From contig NZ_JAGETY010000013.1 of assembly GCF_017571525.1 (NCBI RefSeq), positions 1 to 64,000 on the forward strand: a stretch of 64,000 nt of DNA. The letters run 5' to 3'. Within the stretch, counting starts at the first letter, position 1; each line of letters opens with the position of its first letter. Source of the DNA: Hymenobacter sp. BT559. Its GTDB lineage: Bacteria; Bacteroidota; Bacteroidia; Cytophagales; Hymenobacteraceae. Both the position numbers and the translations under genes were made by a program. Shown one piece after another: positions 1 to 8,742 of this stretch. The notes below the pieces were generated by a model. The model was not told where the DNA came from, did not search any database, and saw only the letters and a list, made by a program, of their open reading frames with translations.

Positions 1-75
1 TTTACGCTAGGATTCCTAATCCAACGTCAAAGGAAAGATTGCCGCGCTCCACTTCGTTGCGCTCGCAATGACAAC
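1..75. repeat. Half of a palindromic intergenic repeat (family R1)
   Basis: This is the right half of an inverted repeat cut by the window edge. It holds the loop TTTACGCTAGG, a CCAACG segment, AAAGATTG, and the outer arm ending in TTGCGCTCGCAATGACAA. The same loop and arm recur in the full copy at 30067-30183. It lies immediately 3' of the response regulator. REP-like palindromes of the GTCATTGCGAG type are widespread in Bacteroidota; mobilisation by a REP-associated transposase is an inference. Confidence 0.75.
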
Positions 76-101
76 TGTAAAATAAACGGCGAAAATTACG
101 G

Positions 102-797
102 CTACACCGCCCGGTAGCCAATGCCGCGCACCGTCTCGATAAAGTCGGGCGAGCCGAACTGGGCCAGCTTCTTGCGCACGTTTTTGATGTGCACATCGAT
201 GTAGTTCGAGTCAGAGTCGTCTTCCAGCACGTTGCCCCACAGGTGCTCGCCGAGCTGCAGGCGCGTGAGCACGCGGCCCCGATGCAGCAGCAGGTAATGC
301 AGCAGGTCAAACTCTTTTTTGGTGAGCGGCACCTCGGGGCCGGGCACCTCGGGCGTGCTGCCGTAGCGCACGGTGCGGGCCGTCACGTCGAGCACAAAGC
401 CGTCGCCAAACGTGATTTCGGGCCGCTTCAGGCCAAACTTGCGTCGTGTAATGGCCTGCATGCGGCTCGTCAACTCCAAGAGCGAGAAGGGCTTGGGCAG
501 GTAGTCGTCGGCGCCCAGGTCGAGGCCCTTGATGCGGTCGTCGAGGGCGCCGCGCGCGGTGAGGATGATAAACGACGCCTCCTGCTTCTCGCTCTGGCGG
601 GCATCGCGCAGCAGGTCGAGGCCATCGCCGCCGGGCAGGCCCAGGTCGAGCAGCACAAAGTCGTAAGAATTGACAAACAGCTTCTCCGACGCTTCGGCGT
701 ACGTATAAGCCGAATCTACCAGATATTGGGCCTGCGTTAGAAACTGGCGCACCTCCTGGTGGAGGCTTTTTTCATCTTCAACGAGCAGAACGTGCAT
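102..797 (-). CDS. OmpR/PhoB-family response regulator
   Basis: A 231-residue two-domain response regulator. The receiver domain occupies about residues 1-120: acidic pocket VEDE near the N-terminus, phospho-acceptor Asp in LLDLGLPGGDG, and conserved Lys in YLPKPF. A winged-helix Trans_reg_C domain follows (about 135-231), with LTKKEFDLLHYLL and the C-terminal ETVRGIGYR recognition region. The start MHVLLVEDE at 797 was chosen because the open frame upstream adds 90 residues unlike any receiver domain. The linker has a short proline-rich duplication (EVPGPEVP). The cognate kinase is probably beyond the left edge, because no kinase is adjacent here. Targets cannot be read from the sequence. 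The family assignment is firm. Confidence 0.93.
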   Translation of the reverse strand: MHVLLVEDEKSLHQEVRQFLTQAQYLVDSAYTYAEASEKLFVNSYDFVLLDLGLPGGDGLDLLRDARQSEKQEASFIILTARGALDDRIKGLDLGADDYLPKPFSLLELTSRMQAITRRKFGLKRPEITFGDGFVLDVTARTVRYGSTPEVPGPEVPLTKKEFDLLHYLLLHRGRVLTRLQLGEHLWGNVLEDDSDSNYIDVHIKNVRKKLAQFGSPDFIETVRGIGYRAV

Positions 798-1377
798 GGA
801 GCGGGGAGGTGTGAAGGAGGAATGATGATGCAACATTCGGGCTAGGGCCGTTAAATGAAGATGAAGATTTGCTGTTGATTTGATGAAGATGAAGAAATTT
901 TTTGACAATTCTGTTTTGCGCCAAGCCAACGACAGGGATAACAACCTGCTGAGCGGCAGCGTTGAGCAGGGCCGCTGGCAGCGCGCTGCCTGAGCACTCG
1001 AAGACCGGTCAGCCGGCTTACAGCCGCCCGACCAGTAGTCGCCAGGGCGAAACCAGTGCCAGCTCACCAGCTCACCAGCCCGCCACCGGAAAAAACTGGC
1101 TGTCAGACCACTTTTTTTACGTGTTTTTTAGCCGGTGCGGGGCGCAGAACTAGGCGTCGGGCAAAGTGGCTAGCCCCGAAAATTGCACAACTACCACATG
1201 TGCGCTAAGTGTAAAGCCCTGTCAATTTGCGGGCTCCTATGGGCGAAAACCGCATTTTTCAGACTTGCCAACTGTCAGATAAAGTTGGATATTTGAAGAC
1301 GCTAGCCCTTGGCTCGCCCTCGCGGCGACTGGCAGGCCAGCAGTTCTTTTCCCACCCACTTCCTTTTCCACTACCTT
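798..1377. other. 580-bp divergent intergenic region
   Basis: It separates the response regulator (minus) from the GH16 gene (plus). No convincing gene was seen; the short open frames have no recognisable protein features. A 13-bp direct repeat ATGAAGATGAAGA at 855 and 883 lies upstream of the response regulator and might be a binding site, which is speculative. A candidate promoter for the GH16 gene lies near 1265-1295. Confidence 0.6.
1265..1295 (+). promoter_or_regulatory. Candidate Bacteroidota promoter for the GH16 gene
   Basis: TTG at 1265-1267, a 20-bp gap, then GATATTTG at 1288-1295. This is one mismatch from the Bacteroidota -7 consensus TAnnTTTG with the expected -33 TTG spacing. 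It lies about 83 nt before the GH16 start. Confidence 0.35.
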
Positions 1378-2808
1378 ATGAAAGGTACGCTTACCTCCCT
1401 TCTGGGCGGGGTGGCGCTGCTCGTCGGCGCGTCCTTGCCCACCCAGGCCCAAACCTACCAGCAAGTCTGGGCCGATGAATTTAACGGCACGGCCGTGAAC
1501 ACCTCCAACTGGGTTTTTGAAACCGGCGGCGGCGGCTGGGGCAATAACGAGAAGCAGTACTACCAGGCCGCCAACGCCATGGTGGTTAATGGCGAACTCG
1601 TTATTACGGCCAAAAAGGAGAGCGTGGGCGGCATGCCCTATACCTCGGCCCGCCTGAAAACCCAGGGCCTCAGGCAGTTCGCCTTCGGCCGCATGGAGGC
1701 TCGCATTAAAGTTCCGCTGGGGCAGGGCCTGTGGCCGGCCTTCTGGATGTTGGGCGCCAACATTAACACGGTGAGCTGGCCGGGCTGCGGCGAAATCGAC
1801 ATCATGGAGCAGATAAATGCCGATAGCCGCTGCTACGGCACCGCGCACTGGGATAACAACGGCCACGCGCAGTATGGCCAGAGCGTGGCCACTACCGCCA
1901 ATACTTACCACGTGTATAGCGTGGAATGGACGCCCGACTACATCCGCTGGTTTGTGGATGGGGCCAAGTACAACGAGATGACAATCACCAACGGCACGGG
2001 TGGCACCGAGGAGTTTCAGAAACCCTTTTTCCTGCTGCTGAATATGGCCGTGGCCGGCGACTGGCCCGGCCAGACGGTGGATGAAAGCAAGCTGCCCGCC
2101 ACCATGAACGTGGACTACGTGCGGGTGTACCAGCTCACGAGCGGCAGCACCAGCGGCACCGTGCGCACCCTGCAGGCCGAGGCGGCCAACGTAAACAGCG
2201 GCATGCAGGCCGAAACGACCACCGACACTGGCGGCGGCCAGGACATGGGCTACGTCGATGCCAGCGACTACCTGGTTTTCAATAATATAAATTTCCCAGT
2301 GACGGGCGCCTACACCATCAGCTACCGCGTGGCTAGCCCCAACGGCGGCACCGTATCGTCCGATTTGAACGCCGGCTCGATTCAGCTCGGCAACACGGCC
2401 ATTCCGGCCACCGGCGGCTGGCAAACCTGGACCACCGTGAGCAAAACCGTGAACATCAACGCGGGCACCTACAACTTCGGGGTGTTTGCTCAAACCGGTG
2501 GCTGGAACATCAACTGGGTCAGCATCACTAACCCGGCCGGGGCGCGCATGGCGCTGCCCAGCACAGCGGCTACCCCCTCGGTGGCGGGCCTGTATCCTAA
2601 CCCCGTGGCCGGCAGCGACTACCTGCGCACTGAGCCCGAGCTGGTAGGCCACAGCTACCAGGTGCTCGATGCCTTGGGCCGCGTGGCTGGCCAGGGCACC
2701 ATAGGTGCGGCCGGGCTCGACGTGTCGGCCCTGCGGCCGGGGCAGTACACCTTGTTGCTGACTTCGCCCACCCAGGAGCGCAGCAGCCGCCACTTTACCA
2801 AGCAGTAA
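1378..2808 (+). CDS. Secreted GH16 endo-beta-glucanase with CBM6 and T9SS sorting domain
   Basis: A 476-residue enzyme. Residues 1-24 form a signal peptide. The GH16 domain (about 26-255) carries the signature EIDIME at 139-144, in which E139 is the expected nucleophile and E144 the acid/base. A CBM6-like beta-sandwich (about 262-390) includes QAEAANVNSG and a DYLVFNN segment. The C-terminus (about 395-476), with YPNPVAG and GQYTLLL, is a type A T9SS sorting domain, so the protein is probably exported across the outer membrane. Likely substrates are laminarin or mixed-linkage beta-glucan, since GH16 covers several specificities. The start at 1378 precedes a clean signal peptide, and a CCCACCC stretch lies just upstream. 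The gene stands alone and ends at a strong terminator. Confidence 0.93.
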   Translation: MKGTLTSLLGGVALLVGASLPTQAQTYQQVWADEFNGTAVNTSNWVFETGGGGWGNNEKQYYQAANAMVVNGELVITAKKESVGGMPYTSARLKTQGLRQFAFGRMEARIKVPLGQGLWPAFWMLGANINTVSWPGCGEIDIMEQINADSRCYGTAHWDNNGHAQYGQSVATTANTYHVYSVEWTPDYIRWFVDGAKYNEMTITNGTGGTEEFQKPFFLLLNMAVAGDWPGQTVDESKLPATMNVDYVRVYQLTSGSTSGTVRTLQAEAANVNSGMQAETTTDTGGGQDMGYVDASDYLVFNNINFPVTGAYTISYRVASPNGGTVSSDLNAGSIQLGNTAIPATGGWQTWTTVSKTVNINAGTYNFGVFAQTGGWNINWVSITNPAGARMALPSTAATPSVAGLYPNPVAGSDYLRTEPELVGHSYQVLDALGRVAGQGTIGAAGLDVSALRPGQYTLLLTSPTQERSSRHFTKQ

Positions 2809-2838
2809 GGCCAGAAACGACAAGGCTAGAAGGTTTAG

Positions 2839-2872
2839 AATCGGGCTGCTCGTTGGGCAGCCCGATTTTTTT
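2839..2872 (+). terminator. Rho-independent terminator after GH16
   Basis: Perfect 11-bp stem AATCGGGCTGC / GCAGCCCGATT with a 7-nt loop, followed by a run of T. It lies 30 nt after the GH16 stop codon. Confidence 0.85.
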
Positions 2873-2877
2873 GCGGC

Positions 2878-2885
2878 TACCTTTG
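2878..2885 (+). promoter_or_regulatory. -7 element TACCTTTG for the histidine phosphatase gene
   Basis: A perfect match to TAnnTTTG, 34 nt before the start at 2920 and right after the upstream terminator. A TTG at 2853-2855 is a possible -33 element at 22-bp spacing. Confidence 0.5.
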
Positions 2886-2919
2886 GCGAGCCTGCTACCA
2901 GGGCCGGCATCTTGTACTT

Positions 2920-3471
2920 ATGCTGAACACAAGCTGGTTGCCGATGCTGTGCGCGCTCCTGCTGGGGCTAGCCGCCGGGGCCGCGGCCAAGCCGCCGCGC
3001 ACCATCATCTACCTCGTGCGCCACGCCGAGAAAGACCTCACGCCCGGCCTTGCCGACCCACCCCTCACGCCCGCCGGCGAAACCCGCGCCCAGCTGCTGG
3101 CCCAGCGCCTGCGTCGCCAGCACCCGGCCGCCCTCTTCACTACCGATACGCGCCGCACGCGCGCCACGCTGGCCGCGCTGGCCCAGGCCACAGGCCTCAC
3201 GCCCGAGGTATACAGCGCCAAGGAGCCCGCCGCCCTGGCTAGCCGCCTGCGGCAAGACTACGCTGGCAAAACGGTGGTGGTAGTAGGCCACTCCAATACC
3301 CTGCTGCCGCTGCTGGCCGCGCTGGGCGTGGCCCCGCTACCCGCCGAAATCCGCGATGAGGAATACAACTACCTCTTCAAGGTGACCCTGCGCGAAGGCC
3401 AGCCCGCCCGACTGGAAATGAGCCGCTACGGCGCGGCACCGCAGGCGGCGGGCGGTAATACCATGCGCTAG
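2920..3471 (+). CDS. Exported SixA-like histidine phosphatase
   Basis: A 183-residue protein with a hydrophobic signal peptide (about 1-23) followed by a histidine phosphatase fold. The RH signature is in YLVRHAEK (R34, H35; H35 would be phosphorylated). Supporting motifs are TTDTRRTRAT, which carries the conserved basic residues, and VVVGHSNT, which carries the second catalytic histidine H125. The length and motif pattern fit the small SixA/phosphoglycerate-mutase-like phosphatases of branch 1. The substrate is unknown; the signal peptide implies a periplasmic or surface role rather than phosphorelay dephosphorylation. It is a single gene between a terminator and a degraded locus. The family call is firm and the function is open. 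Confidence 0.85.
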   Translation: MLNTSWLPMLCALLLGLAAGAAAKPPRTIIYLVRHAEKDLTPGLADPPLTPAGETRAQLLAQRLRRQHPAALFTTDTRRTRATLAALAQATGLTPEVYSAKEPAALASRLRQDYAGKTVVVVGHSNTLLPLLAALGVAPLPAEIRDEEYNYLFKVTLREGQPARLEMSRYGAAPQAAGGNTMR

Positions 3472-3533
3472 GTATAGGAATGATACTACACGCTACCGGT
3501 CTGATTCGGCGTATTGGCTGGGCCGCGTACTAG

Positions 3534-3791
3534 CTGAGGGAAGTAGTTGCATGTCAGCGCTATACTAAGCCTGCTAAAGAAGAAAAAGCGGCGGCAGCGG
3601 CCCAGCAGGCTGGCTTGCCGACTACGGGCTACCACCGCTACCAAGGCACGGTGGGCGGCCGGCCCCTGACCATTGGCCCCAACCAGTATGACAGCACCCA
3701 GACGGTATGCGCCGGCGTCTATTATTACGGCGCGGCCCAGCTCGACCTCCTGAACGCGGCCCGATTCGCCGGTGGCTTGCACGGTGCGTGA
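3534..3791 (+). pseudogene. Remnant of an unidentified coding sequence
   Basis: An 85-codon open stretch with no start codon, preceded by an in-frame TAG at 3531 and closed by TGA at 3789. It has protein-like composition, with Tyr-rich segments TGYHRYQGTVGGRPLTI and CAGVYYYGAAQLDLL. This pattern resembles the N-terminal part of small exported Bacteroidota proteins built on a 'G.I.G.PI.L.L....GGSYYY' theme. That resemblance is from memory and weak. It appears to be a 5'- and 3'-truncated relic in the 413-bp gap between the phosphatase and the M28 peptidase. Nothing else was seen in that gap apart from the promoter element at 3847. Confidence 0.4.
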
Positions 3792-3846
3792 GCGCGGTTT
3801 GTGGCGTGTAGGTAAGAAATAGTAGGAATAAAAGCCGCCAGCCTGG

Positions 3847-3854
3847 TACTTTTG
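3847..3854 (+). promoter_or_regulatory. -7 element TACTTTTG for the M28 peptidase gene
   Basis: A perfect TAnnTTTG match ending 30 nt before the chosen start at 3885. It also supports that start over the upstream in-frame codon at 3852, which overlaps the element. No clear -33 TTG was found. Confidence 0.5.
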
Positions 3855-3884
3855 GCCAAACACGCCTTTTCTGCTTCTTTCCTT

Positions 3885-5285
3885 ATGCGTTCATTTTCCT
3901 CGCTGCTCCTGGCGGGCCTGCTGGCTGCCAGCGCAACCACCACCGCCGCCCAAGCTACGGCCAAAGCCGATTCCGTCGTCATTCGCAAAATTTACGACGA
4001 GGCGCTGCTGCGCGGCCAGAGCTACGACAACCTGCGCTACCTATGCCAGAAAATCGGCGGCCGCCTCGCCGGCTCGCCGCAGGCGGCCCTAGCCGTGCAG
4101 TGGGGCAAGCTCACGATGGAAAAAGCCAACTGCTTCGACAAGGTATACTTGCAGGAATGCATGGTGCCGCACTGGGTACGCGGCGCCAAAGAGAAAGGCC
4201 AAATAATTGGCAATAAGGGCAAAAGCATTACGGCCGCCGTGTGCGCGCTAGGGGGCTCGGTGGCCACGCCCGGTAGCAAGCCCCTGCGTGCCGGCGTAGT
4301 GGAGGTGAAGAGCCTGGCCGAGCTGAAAGCCCTGCCCGACGACGCGGTGCGCGGTAAGTTCATCTTCTTCAACCGACCCTTCGACGACCGCCTTATCGAG
4401 CCCGGCGCGGCCTACGGCGCCGCCGGCGACCAGCGCCGCTCGGGCCCGGCTGAGGCCGGCCGCCGCGGGGCCGTGGGCGCCCTGGTGCGCTCGCTCACCG
4501 CCGCCCGCGACAACAACCCCCACACCGGCGCCACCAACTACGGCGACACGCCCACCAAGGTGCCCGGCGCGGCCCTCAGCACCCAGGCCGCCGACCAGCT
4601 CAGCCAATTACTCGCCGCCGACCCCAAGCTGCAGTTTGAGCTGGAAATGAGCTGCCAGCAATTGCCCGACGAAAAAAGCTACAACGTAGTGGGCGAGATT
4701 AAAGGCTCGAAATACCCCGACCAGGTTATCACCGTGGGCGGCCACCTCGACTCGTGGGACCTCGCCCAGGGCGCCCACGACGACGGCACCGGCGTCGTGC
4801 AAAGCATTGAGGCCCTGCGCCTGCTCAAAGCCGCCGGCCTGCGCCCCGAGCGCACCGTGCGCGCCGTGCTCTTCATGAATGAGGAGAACGGTACCCGTGG
4901 CGGTGAGAAGTATGCCGAGCTAGCCAAGCAAAACCACGAAACCCACCTGGCCGCCATTGAGAGCGACGGCGGCGGCTTCACCCCACGCGGCTTCAACGTC
5001 GAAACCACGCCCGCCGTGTTCCAGAAAGTGGCCGCCTGGAAGCCGCTGCTAGCCCCGTATTTGGCCGGCCAGCTCACGCCCGGCCACGCTGGCACCGACA
5101 TCGAGCCCCTGGCCGCGAGCGTGAAGCCCGTGGCGCTCTTCGGCTACGACTGCGACTCGCAGCGCTACTTCGACCTGCACCACTCGGTCCTCGACACCTT
5201 CGAGCAAGTAAACCGCCGCGAGCTGGAGCTGGGCGGCGCCAGCATGGCCTCGCTCATATACCTGCTGGGCAAGTATGGTTTGTAG
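3885..5285 (+). CDS. Secreted M28-family zinc aminopeptidase
   Basis: A 466-residue exported metallopeptidase. The signal peptide is about residues 1-22. The middle region (about 120-250) resembles a protease-associated insertion. The M28 catalytic core follows, with zinc-binding and catalytic motifs in order: GGHLDSWD (His, Asp), GAHDDGTG (Asp), NEENGTRGG (Glu pair), ESDGGG (Asp) and DLHHSVLDTFEQ (His). All expected metal ligands are present, so it should be active. The family releases N-terminal residues from peptides. The location is periplasmic or extracellular; no T9SS tail was seen. The start at 3885 is set by the signal peptide and the -7 element. It is convergent with the trehalase gene, with a large palindrome between them. 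Confidence 0.9.
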   Translation: MRSFSSLLLAGLLAASATTTAAQATAKADSVVIRKIYDEALLRGQSYDNLRYLCQKIGGRLAGSPQAALAVQWGKLTMEKANCFDKVYLQECMVPHWVRGAKEKGQIIGNKGKSITAAVCALGGSVATPGSKPLRAGVVEVKSLAELKALPDDAVRGKFIFFNRPFDDRLIEPGAAYGAAGDQRRSGPAEAGRRGAVGALVRSLTAARDNNPHTGATNYGDTPTKVPGAALSTQAADQLSQLLAADPKLQFELEMSCQQLPDEKSYNVVGEIKGSKYPDQVITVGGHLDSWDLAQGAHDDGTGVVQSIEALRLLKAAGLRPERTVRAVLFMNEENGTRGGEKYAELAKQNHETHLAAIESDGGGFTPRGFNVETTPAVFQKVAAWKPLLAPYLAGQLTPGHAGTDIEPLAASVKPVALFGYDCDSQRYFDLHHSVLDTFEQVNRRELELGGASMASLIYLLGKYGL

Positions 5286-5322
5286 AAGGGGCTAGCGGCT
5301 GGCTGATAATTTCAGGAGCACC

Positions 5323-5428
5323 AAAAACCAGAACGTCATGCTGAGCCTGCCGAAGCATCTCTACCGCCCGACACCCTAGCGGCGCGATAGAGATGCTTCG
5401 GCAAGCTCAGCATGACGTTCTGGTTTTT
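5323..5428. repeat. Palindromic repeat (family R2), probable bidirectional terminator
   Basis: A long inverted repeat whose 24-bp outer arms start AAAAACCAGAACGTCATG and end CATGACGTTCTGGTTTTT. The inner arm is GAAGCATCTCTA / TAGAGATGCTTC around the loop CCGCCCGACACCCTAGCGG. It sits between the convergent M28 and trehalase genes with A/T runs on both ends. A diverged copy with the same core is at 21443-21528. Confidence 0.8.
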
Positions 5429-5441
5429 GTAAATAAAATTT

Positions 5442-7034
5442 TTACATCGACTTGCGGCGCTGCTCGCGGCTGCGCTGCTCATCCAGCAGCTTGAGTAGCA
5501 CGCCGTTGGTCCAGCCGAACCCATCTTGCAGCGGGTACTCGCCACCGCCGGCGGCGCGGCTCAGGTCTTCTACGTTGTACTTCTCCAGCAGCCGCCCGGT
5601 GCGGTTGAATACGCGCACGTTCAGCGTCGTCCAGCGGTGGGCGATGGTATCGGCCAGGTCGGGTAGGTGGTAGCGATGCAGGCCGGCTACCGTGAGGTAT
5701 TGCAGGGGTGCCCAGCCATTGGGGGCGTCCCATTGCTGGTGGCTGTTGTTGGTAGTGGTGAGTACGCCACCGGGCCGCAAAAACTCGCTTTGCAGGCGGC
5801 TCGCCACGGCCCAGGCCTGGGCCGGCGTAGCCACGCCATACGCGAGCGGAAACACGCCGGCCAGGGTGCGCACCGTGGCGAGCTTCTTCTTGGGCAGGTC
5901 GTAATCACCAAAGAAGCCGGTCTGCGCATCCCAGCAGTAGCGCTGAATGGCCGCCGCCCGGGCCTGCGCCTGCTGGCGGTACTGGCTAGCCTCGGCTGGC
6001 TGGCCGGCGGCGCGGGTGGCGCGGGCCAGGGTTTGCTCGAGCACCAGCAGCAGGCAGTTGAGGTCTACCGGCACCAAATCCGTGGTATGAATGGAGCTGA
6101 GTTGCATATCGGGCCCAAACCAGCGGGTGCTGAAATCCCATCCCGAGGCCGCCGCTGCCCGCACGTTGTGGAAGAATTGTCCGGTGGGCTGCTTGCTGAG
6201 CTTGGCGGCTTCCACGTCTTCACGGTACGACTCTTCGCGGGGCTGGTCGCTCTCGTCCCAGTAGCGGTTCAGGCGCTCGCCGCCGGGCAGGCGCACGGCG
6301 CGGCGGGAGGCCTGGCCAGGCTTCAGCTTGTCGGCCCCGGCCATCCAGTAGGCATATTCGCGGGCTAGCGCGGGGCGGTAGCGCGTGAGCACGGCTACCG
6401 AGTCGGGGCCAGTAGCGAGTAGCCCTACCATTTGGGCAAAGAAGGGCGGTTGCGAGCGCGTGAGGTAGTAGGTGCGGTTGCCATTGGGAATAAAGCCCAG
6501 CTTGTCAATCAGATAGGCAAAATTATCGACCATGTCGCGCACCTGGCCTAGCCGGCCCGCCTCGCGCAGCCCGAGCATTGTGAAGTACGAGTCCCAGTAG
6601 TACACCTCCCGAAAGCGCCCGCCCGGTACCACGTAGGGGTGGGGTAGCGGCAGCAGCGACGAATAGGGCGGTGCCGTGGCCTGTGCCGGGCGGCGCAGCA
6701 CCGTCCAGAGCGTGTCGAGGTGCGCCCGAATGCCAGCCCCGATGTTGCTGTGATACTTGGCCGTGTCGGTGTTAGGCAAATAGAAGTAGCGCTTGGCAAA
6801 CGCCTTTAGGTCGAAGCCTGGCTGGCTTTTCTCCCTGGCATAGGCGGCTAGCACGGCAGCCGGTGTGGCCGTGGGCAGCATATCCACGAAGGTTTTGCCA
6901 TCAGGGTACACCCGGTTCAGCTGAATGGCCTCAAACAAGCCCGGGTAAAGCTGGCGCGGCGTGGGCTGGGTGGCCGGCTGCGCCAGGGCCGGGCCAGCGA
7001 AAAGTAGCAGGCCGGCAACACACAGGTTTTTCAT
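5442..7034 (-). CDS. treA: Periplasmic trehalase (GH37)
   Basis: A 530-residue enzyme that hydrolyses alpha,alpha-trehalose to two glucose molecules. Signal peptide about 1-18. Both trehalase signatures are present: PGGRFREVYYWDSY at 137-150 and QWDAPNGWAPLQ at 434-445. By comparison with E. coli TreA, the catalytic acid is D300 (in SGWDFSTRW) and the base is E499 (in GGEYPLQDGFGW). The length matches GH37. It is the last gene of a minus-strand series behind SusC/SusD, separated from SusD by 102 bp. This suggests trehalose is at least one substrate taken up by that SusCD pair. It ends against the R2 palindrome. Confidence 0.95.
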   Translation of the reverse strand: MKNLCVAGLLLFAGPALAQPATQPTPRQLYPGLFEAIQLNRVYPDGKTFVDMLPTATPAAVLAAYAREKSQPGFDLKAFAKRYFYLPNTDTAKYHSNIGAGIRAHLDTLWTVLRRPAQATAPPYSSLLPLPHPYVVPGGRFREVYYWDSYFTMLGLREAGRLGQVRDMVDNFAYLIDKLGFIPNGNRTYYLTRSQPPFFAQMVGLLATGPDSVAVLTRYRPALAREYAYWMAGADKLKPGQASRRAVRLPGGERLNRYWDESDQPREESYREDVEAAKLSKQPTGQFFHNVRAAAASGWDFSTRWFGPDMQLSSIHTTDLVPVDLNCLLLVLEQTLARATRAAGQPAEASQYRQQAQARAAAIQRYCWDAQTGFFGDYDLPKKKLATVRTLAGVFPLAYGVATPAQAWAVASRLQSEFLRPGGVLTTTNNSHQQWDAPNGWAPLQYLTVAGLHRYHLPDLADTIAHRWTTLNVRVFNRTGRLLEKYNVEDLSRAAGGGEYPLQDGFGWTNGVLLKLLDEQRSREQRRKSM

Positions 7035-7136
7035 AAGCGTAAGGAAAGCAAGGTGAACAAGATGGGCCAGCCCGAAAAAAACAGCAGCGGCCGGCCACTG
7101 CCAACCGCTGCTGCTATCGGGCCTAGCGCTTGCCTA

Positions 7137-8720
7137 CTAATACCCAGGGTTCTGGGTAAGGTTAGGATTCACGGCCAATTGCTGGTTCGGAATCGGGAAG
7201 ATGAGGTACTTAGGGTCACTGCTCGTAGGCCCTTGCTCAATCGGACCCAAGAACTTACCGAAGCGCACCATGTCCTGGCGGCGCCAGTTTTCCAGATATA
7301 GCTCGCGGCCACGCTCGGCATAGAGCGTATTCAAATCTACTGTAGCCAAAGCCCCGGCATTGCGCGATGCATCGGTGCGGATAGAATTAACCAAGGCCAG
7401 CGCCGTGCTACCGTAAGTGCCAGCGGTAGTGCCGGTGCCGCCGCGTAAGATGGCTTCGGCCTTCATCAGAAGCACGTCGGGCAGGCGGAAGTGCACCATG
7501 TCGTTGTCGATGGCCCCAGCCGAGTTATTGGTAAAATCGGGCGGGTATTTCATGGGCCGGATGCCGGTTACCTCCAGGTTGGCCCCGGTTTCGATAATCT
7601 TCACGTCGCGGGTGAAGGCTAGCGGCGCCCCGGTCCGGTCAACCAAAGCCGAGTCGAGGCCGCCCCGCTTGGTAGTACCGTTCAAGTAATACTGCTGGCC
7701 AATCAGGAAGCCCACATTCTGGTGCTTGAATGGGTTGGAAGGGCCGTTTTTATAGCTGTACACCTGGCCGCGGCGCAGGTCGTCGGCCCCAAACGTGTCG
7801 TAGAATGTTGGCAGTGCGCACGGCCCGTTGTAGCCCTGCGGAGTCATGTTGTAGTGTGAGATAAAACGCCACAGGTCGTACTGCGCACCGCTGCTCACTC
7901 CACCCACGTTCAGCTCGGTAAAGATATTTTCGGTGCCGATGCTCGTGTTGTCGGGGGCAAAGTTGTCAAAGTAGTTGGCGGCGAACTTGTAGCGGCCACT
8001 GTTGATAATCTGGTCCGCCAGCGTAATAACCTGGTTCATGTCGGCGGCGGCAAACGTAGGCGCATTGCGGTTGGCATATACGCCCCGGTTGAGGTAGCAC
8101 TTCATCAGCAGGCAGCGGGCGGCATCCTTATTGGCCCGGTACACGGGCGCATCGGGCAGAGTGGCCAGCACAGCATTTACCTCGCTGATGATATAGTCTA
8201 GTGCTTCGGTGCCCTTGCGCACTTTGGCGTTATTGACCACAAGCTCGCCCGGTTCACGGTAAGGCACCTGGTCGTAGAGGTCGAGGGTCCAGTACATGGC
8301 AAACGCCCGTACAAACCGCGCTTCGGCCTGCTGCTGGGCGCTAGCCCCAAACTCGGGCCGCAGCACATCGGTAGCCGCGAAAATGACGCCGCCCAGGTTG
8401 GCGAAGGCGTCGCGTATTTCAGGGTGGTTGGCATCCCAGTTGTGCAGGTGCAGCGCGCGCCACTTACCGTTGTCGTCCCAGTCGCCGGCCCGGGTGGGCA
8501 TCAGGCGCTCATCGGTCGTTACTTCGGACATGGCAAATATTTGAGTGGCTCCCTGAAATGGGCTGCGCATGGCGTTGTAGGCACCGTCGAGCAGCGAGGA
8601 GGCATTGCTTGTGCCTAGCTGAGACGGCGTCAGGCCCGCCTGAAACTCCTCGTTAATCTTGCAGCTATCGGCTAGCTGGAGCAGGGCCAGCATGGCCGCC
8701 GCACTGAGTATCTTTTTCAT
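7137..8720 (-). CDS. SusD/RagB-family outer-membrane glycan-binding lipoprotein
   Basis: A 527-residue lipoprotein. The signal peptide ends in the lipobox LADSC and is followed by a SusD-type helical fold. Visible hallmarks are the N-terminal SLLDGAYNAM segment, the central TPR-like helices (RFVRAFAMYWTLDLYDQVPY) and the C-terminal block DVLLMKAEAILRGG...YAERGRELYLENWRRQDMVRFGKF. The start at 8720 is chosen because MKKILSAAAMLALL opens the signal peptide; the upstream in-frame extension overlaps the SusC end. It forms the lid of the SusC transporter encoded 22 bp upstream. The ligand is probably an alpha-glucoside, judging from the neighbouring GH37 and GH13 enzymes; this is inference. Confidence 0.93.
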   Translation of the reverse strand: MKKILSAAAMLALLQLADSCKINEEFQAGLTPSQLGTSNASSLLDGAYNAMRSPFQGATQIFAMSEVTTDERLMPTRAGDWDDNGKWRALHLHNWDANHPEIRDAFANLGGVIFAATDVLRPEFGASAQQQAEARFVRAFAMYWTLDLYDQVPYREPGELVVNNAKVRKGTEALDYIISEVNAVLATLPDAPVYRANKDAARCLLMKCYLNRGVYANRNAPTFAAADMNQVITLADQIINSGRYKFAANYFDNFAPDNTSIGTENIFTELNVGGVSSGAQYDLWRFISHYNMTPQGYNGPCALPTFYDTFGADDLRRGQVYSYKNGPSNPFKHQNVGFLIGQQYYLNGTTKRGGLDSALVDRTGAPLAFTRDVKIIETGANLEVTGIRPMKYPPDFTNNSAGAIDNDMVHFRLPDVLLMKAEAILRGGTGTTAGTYGSTALALVNSIRTDASRNAGALATVDLNTLYAERGRELYLENWRRQDMVRFGKFLGPIEQGPTSSDPKYLIFPIPNQQLAVNPNLTQNPGY

Positions 8721-8742
8721 ATAACTAGTAGCGATGGGTGGG

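Noticed and set aside
1237..2910. 557-codon minus-strand open frame
   Set aside because: It is antisense to the GH16 gene with low-complexity Gly/Ala/His composition, and it spans the terminator of the real gene.
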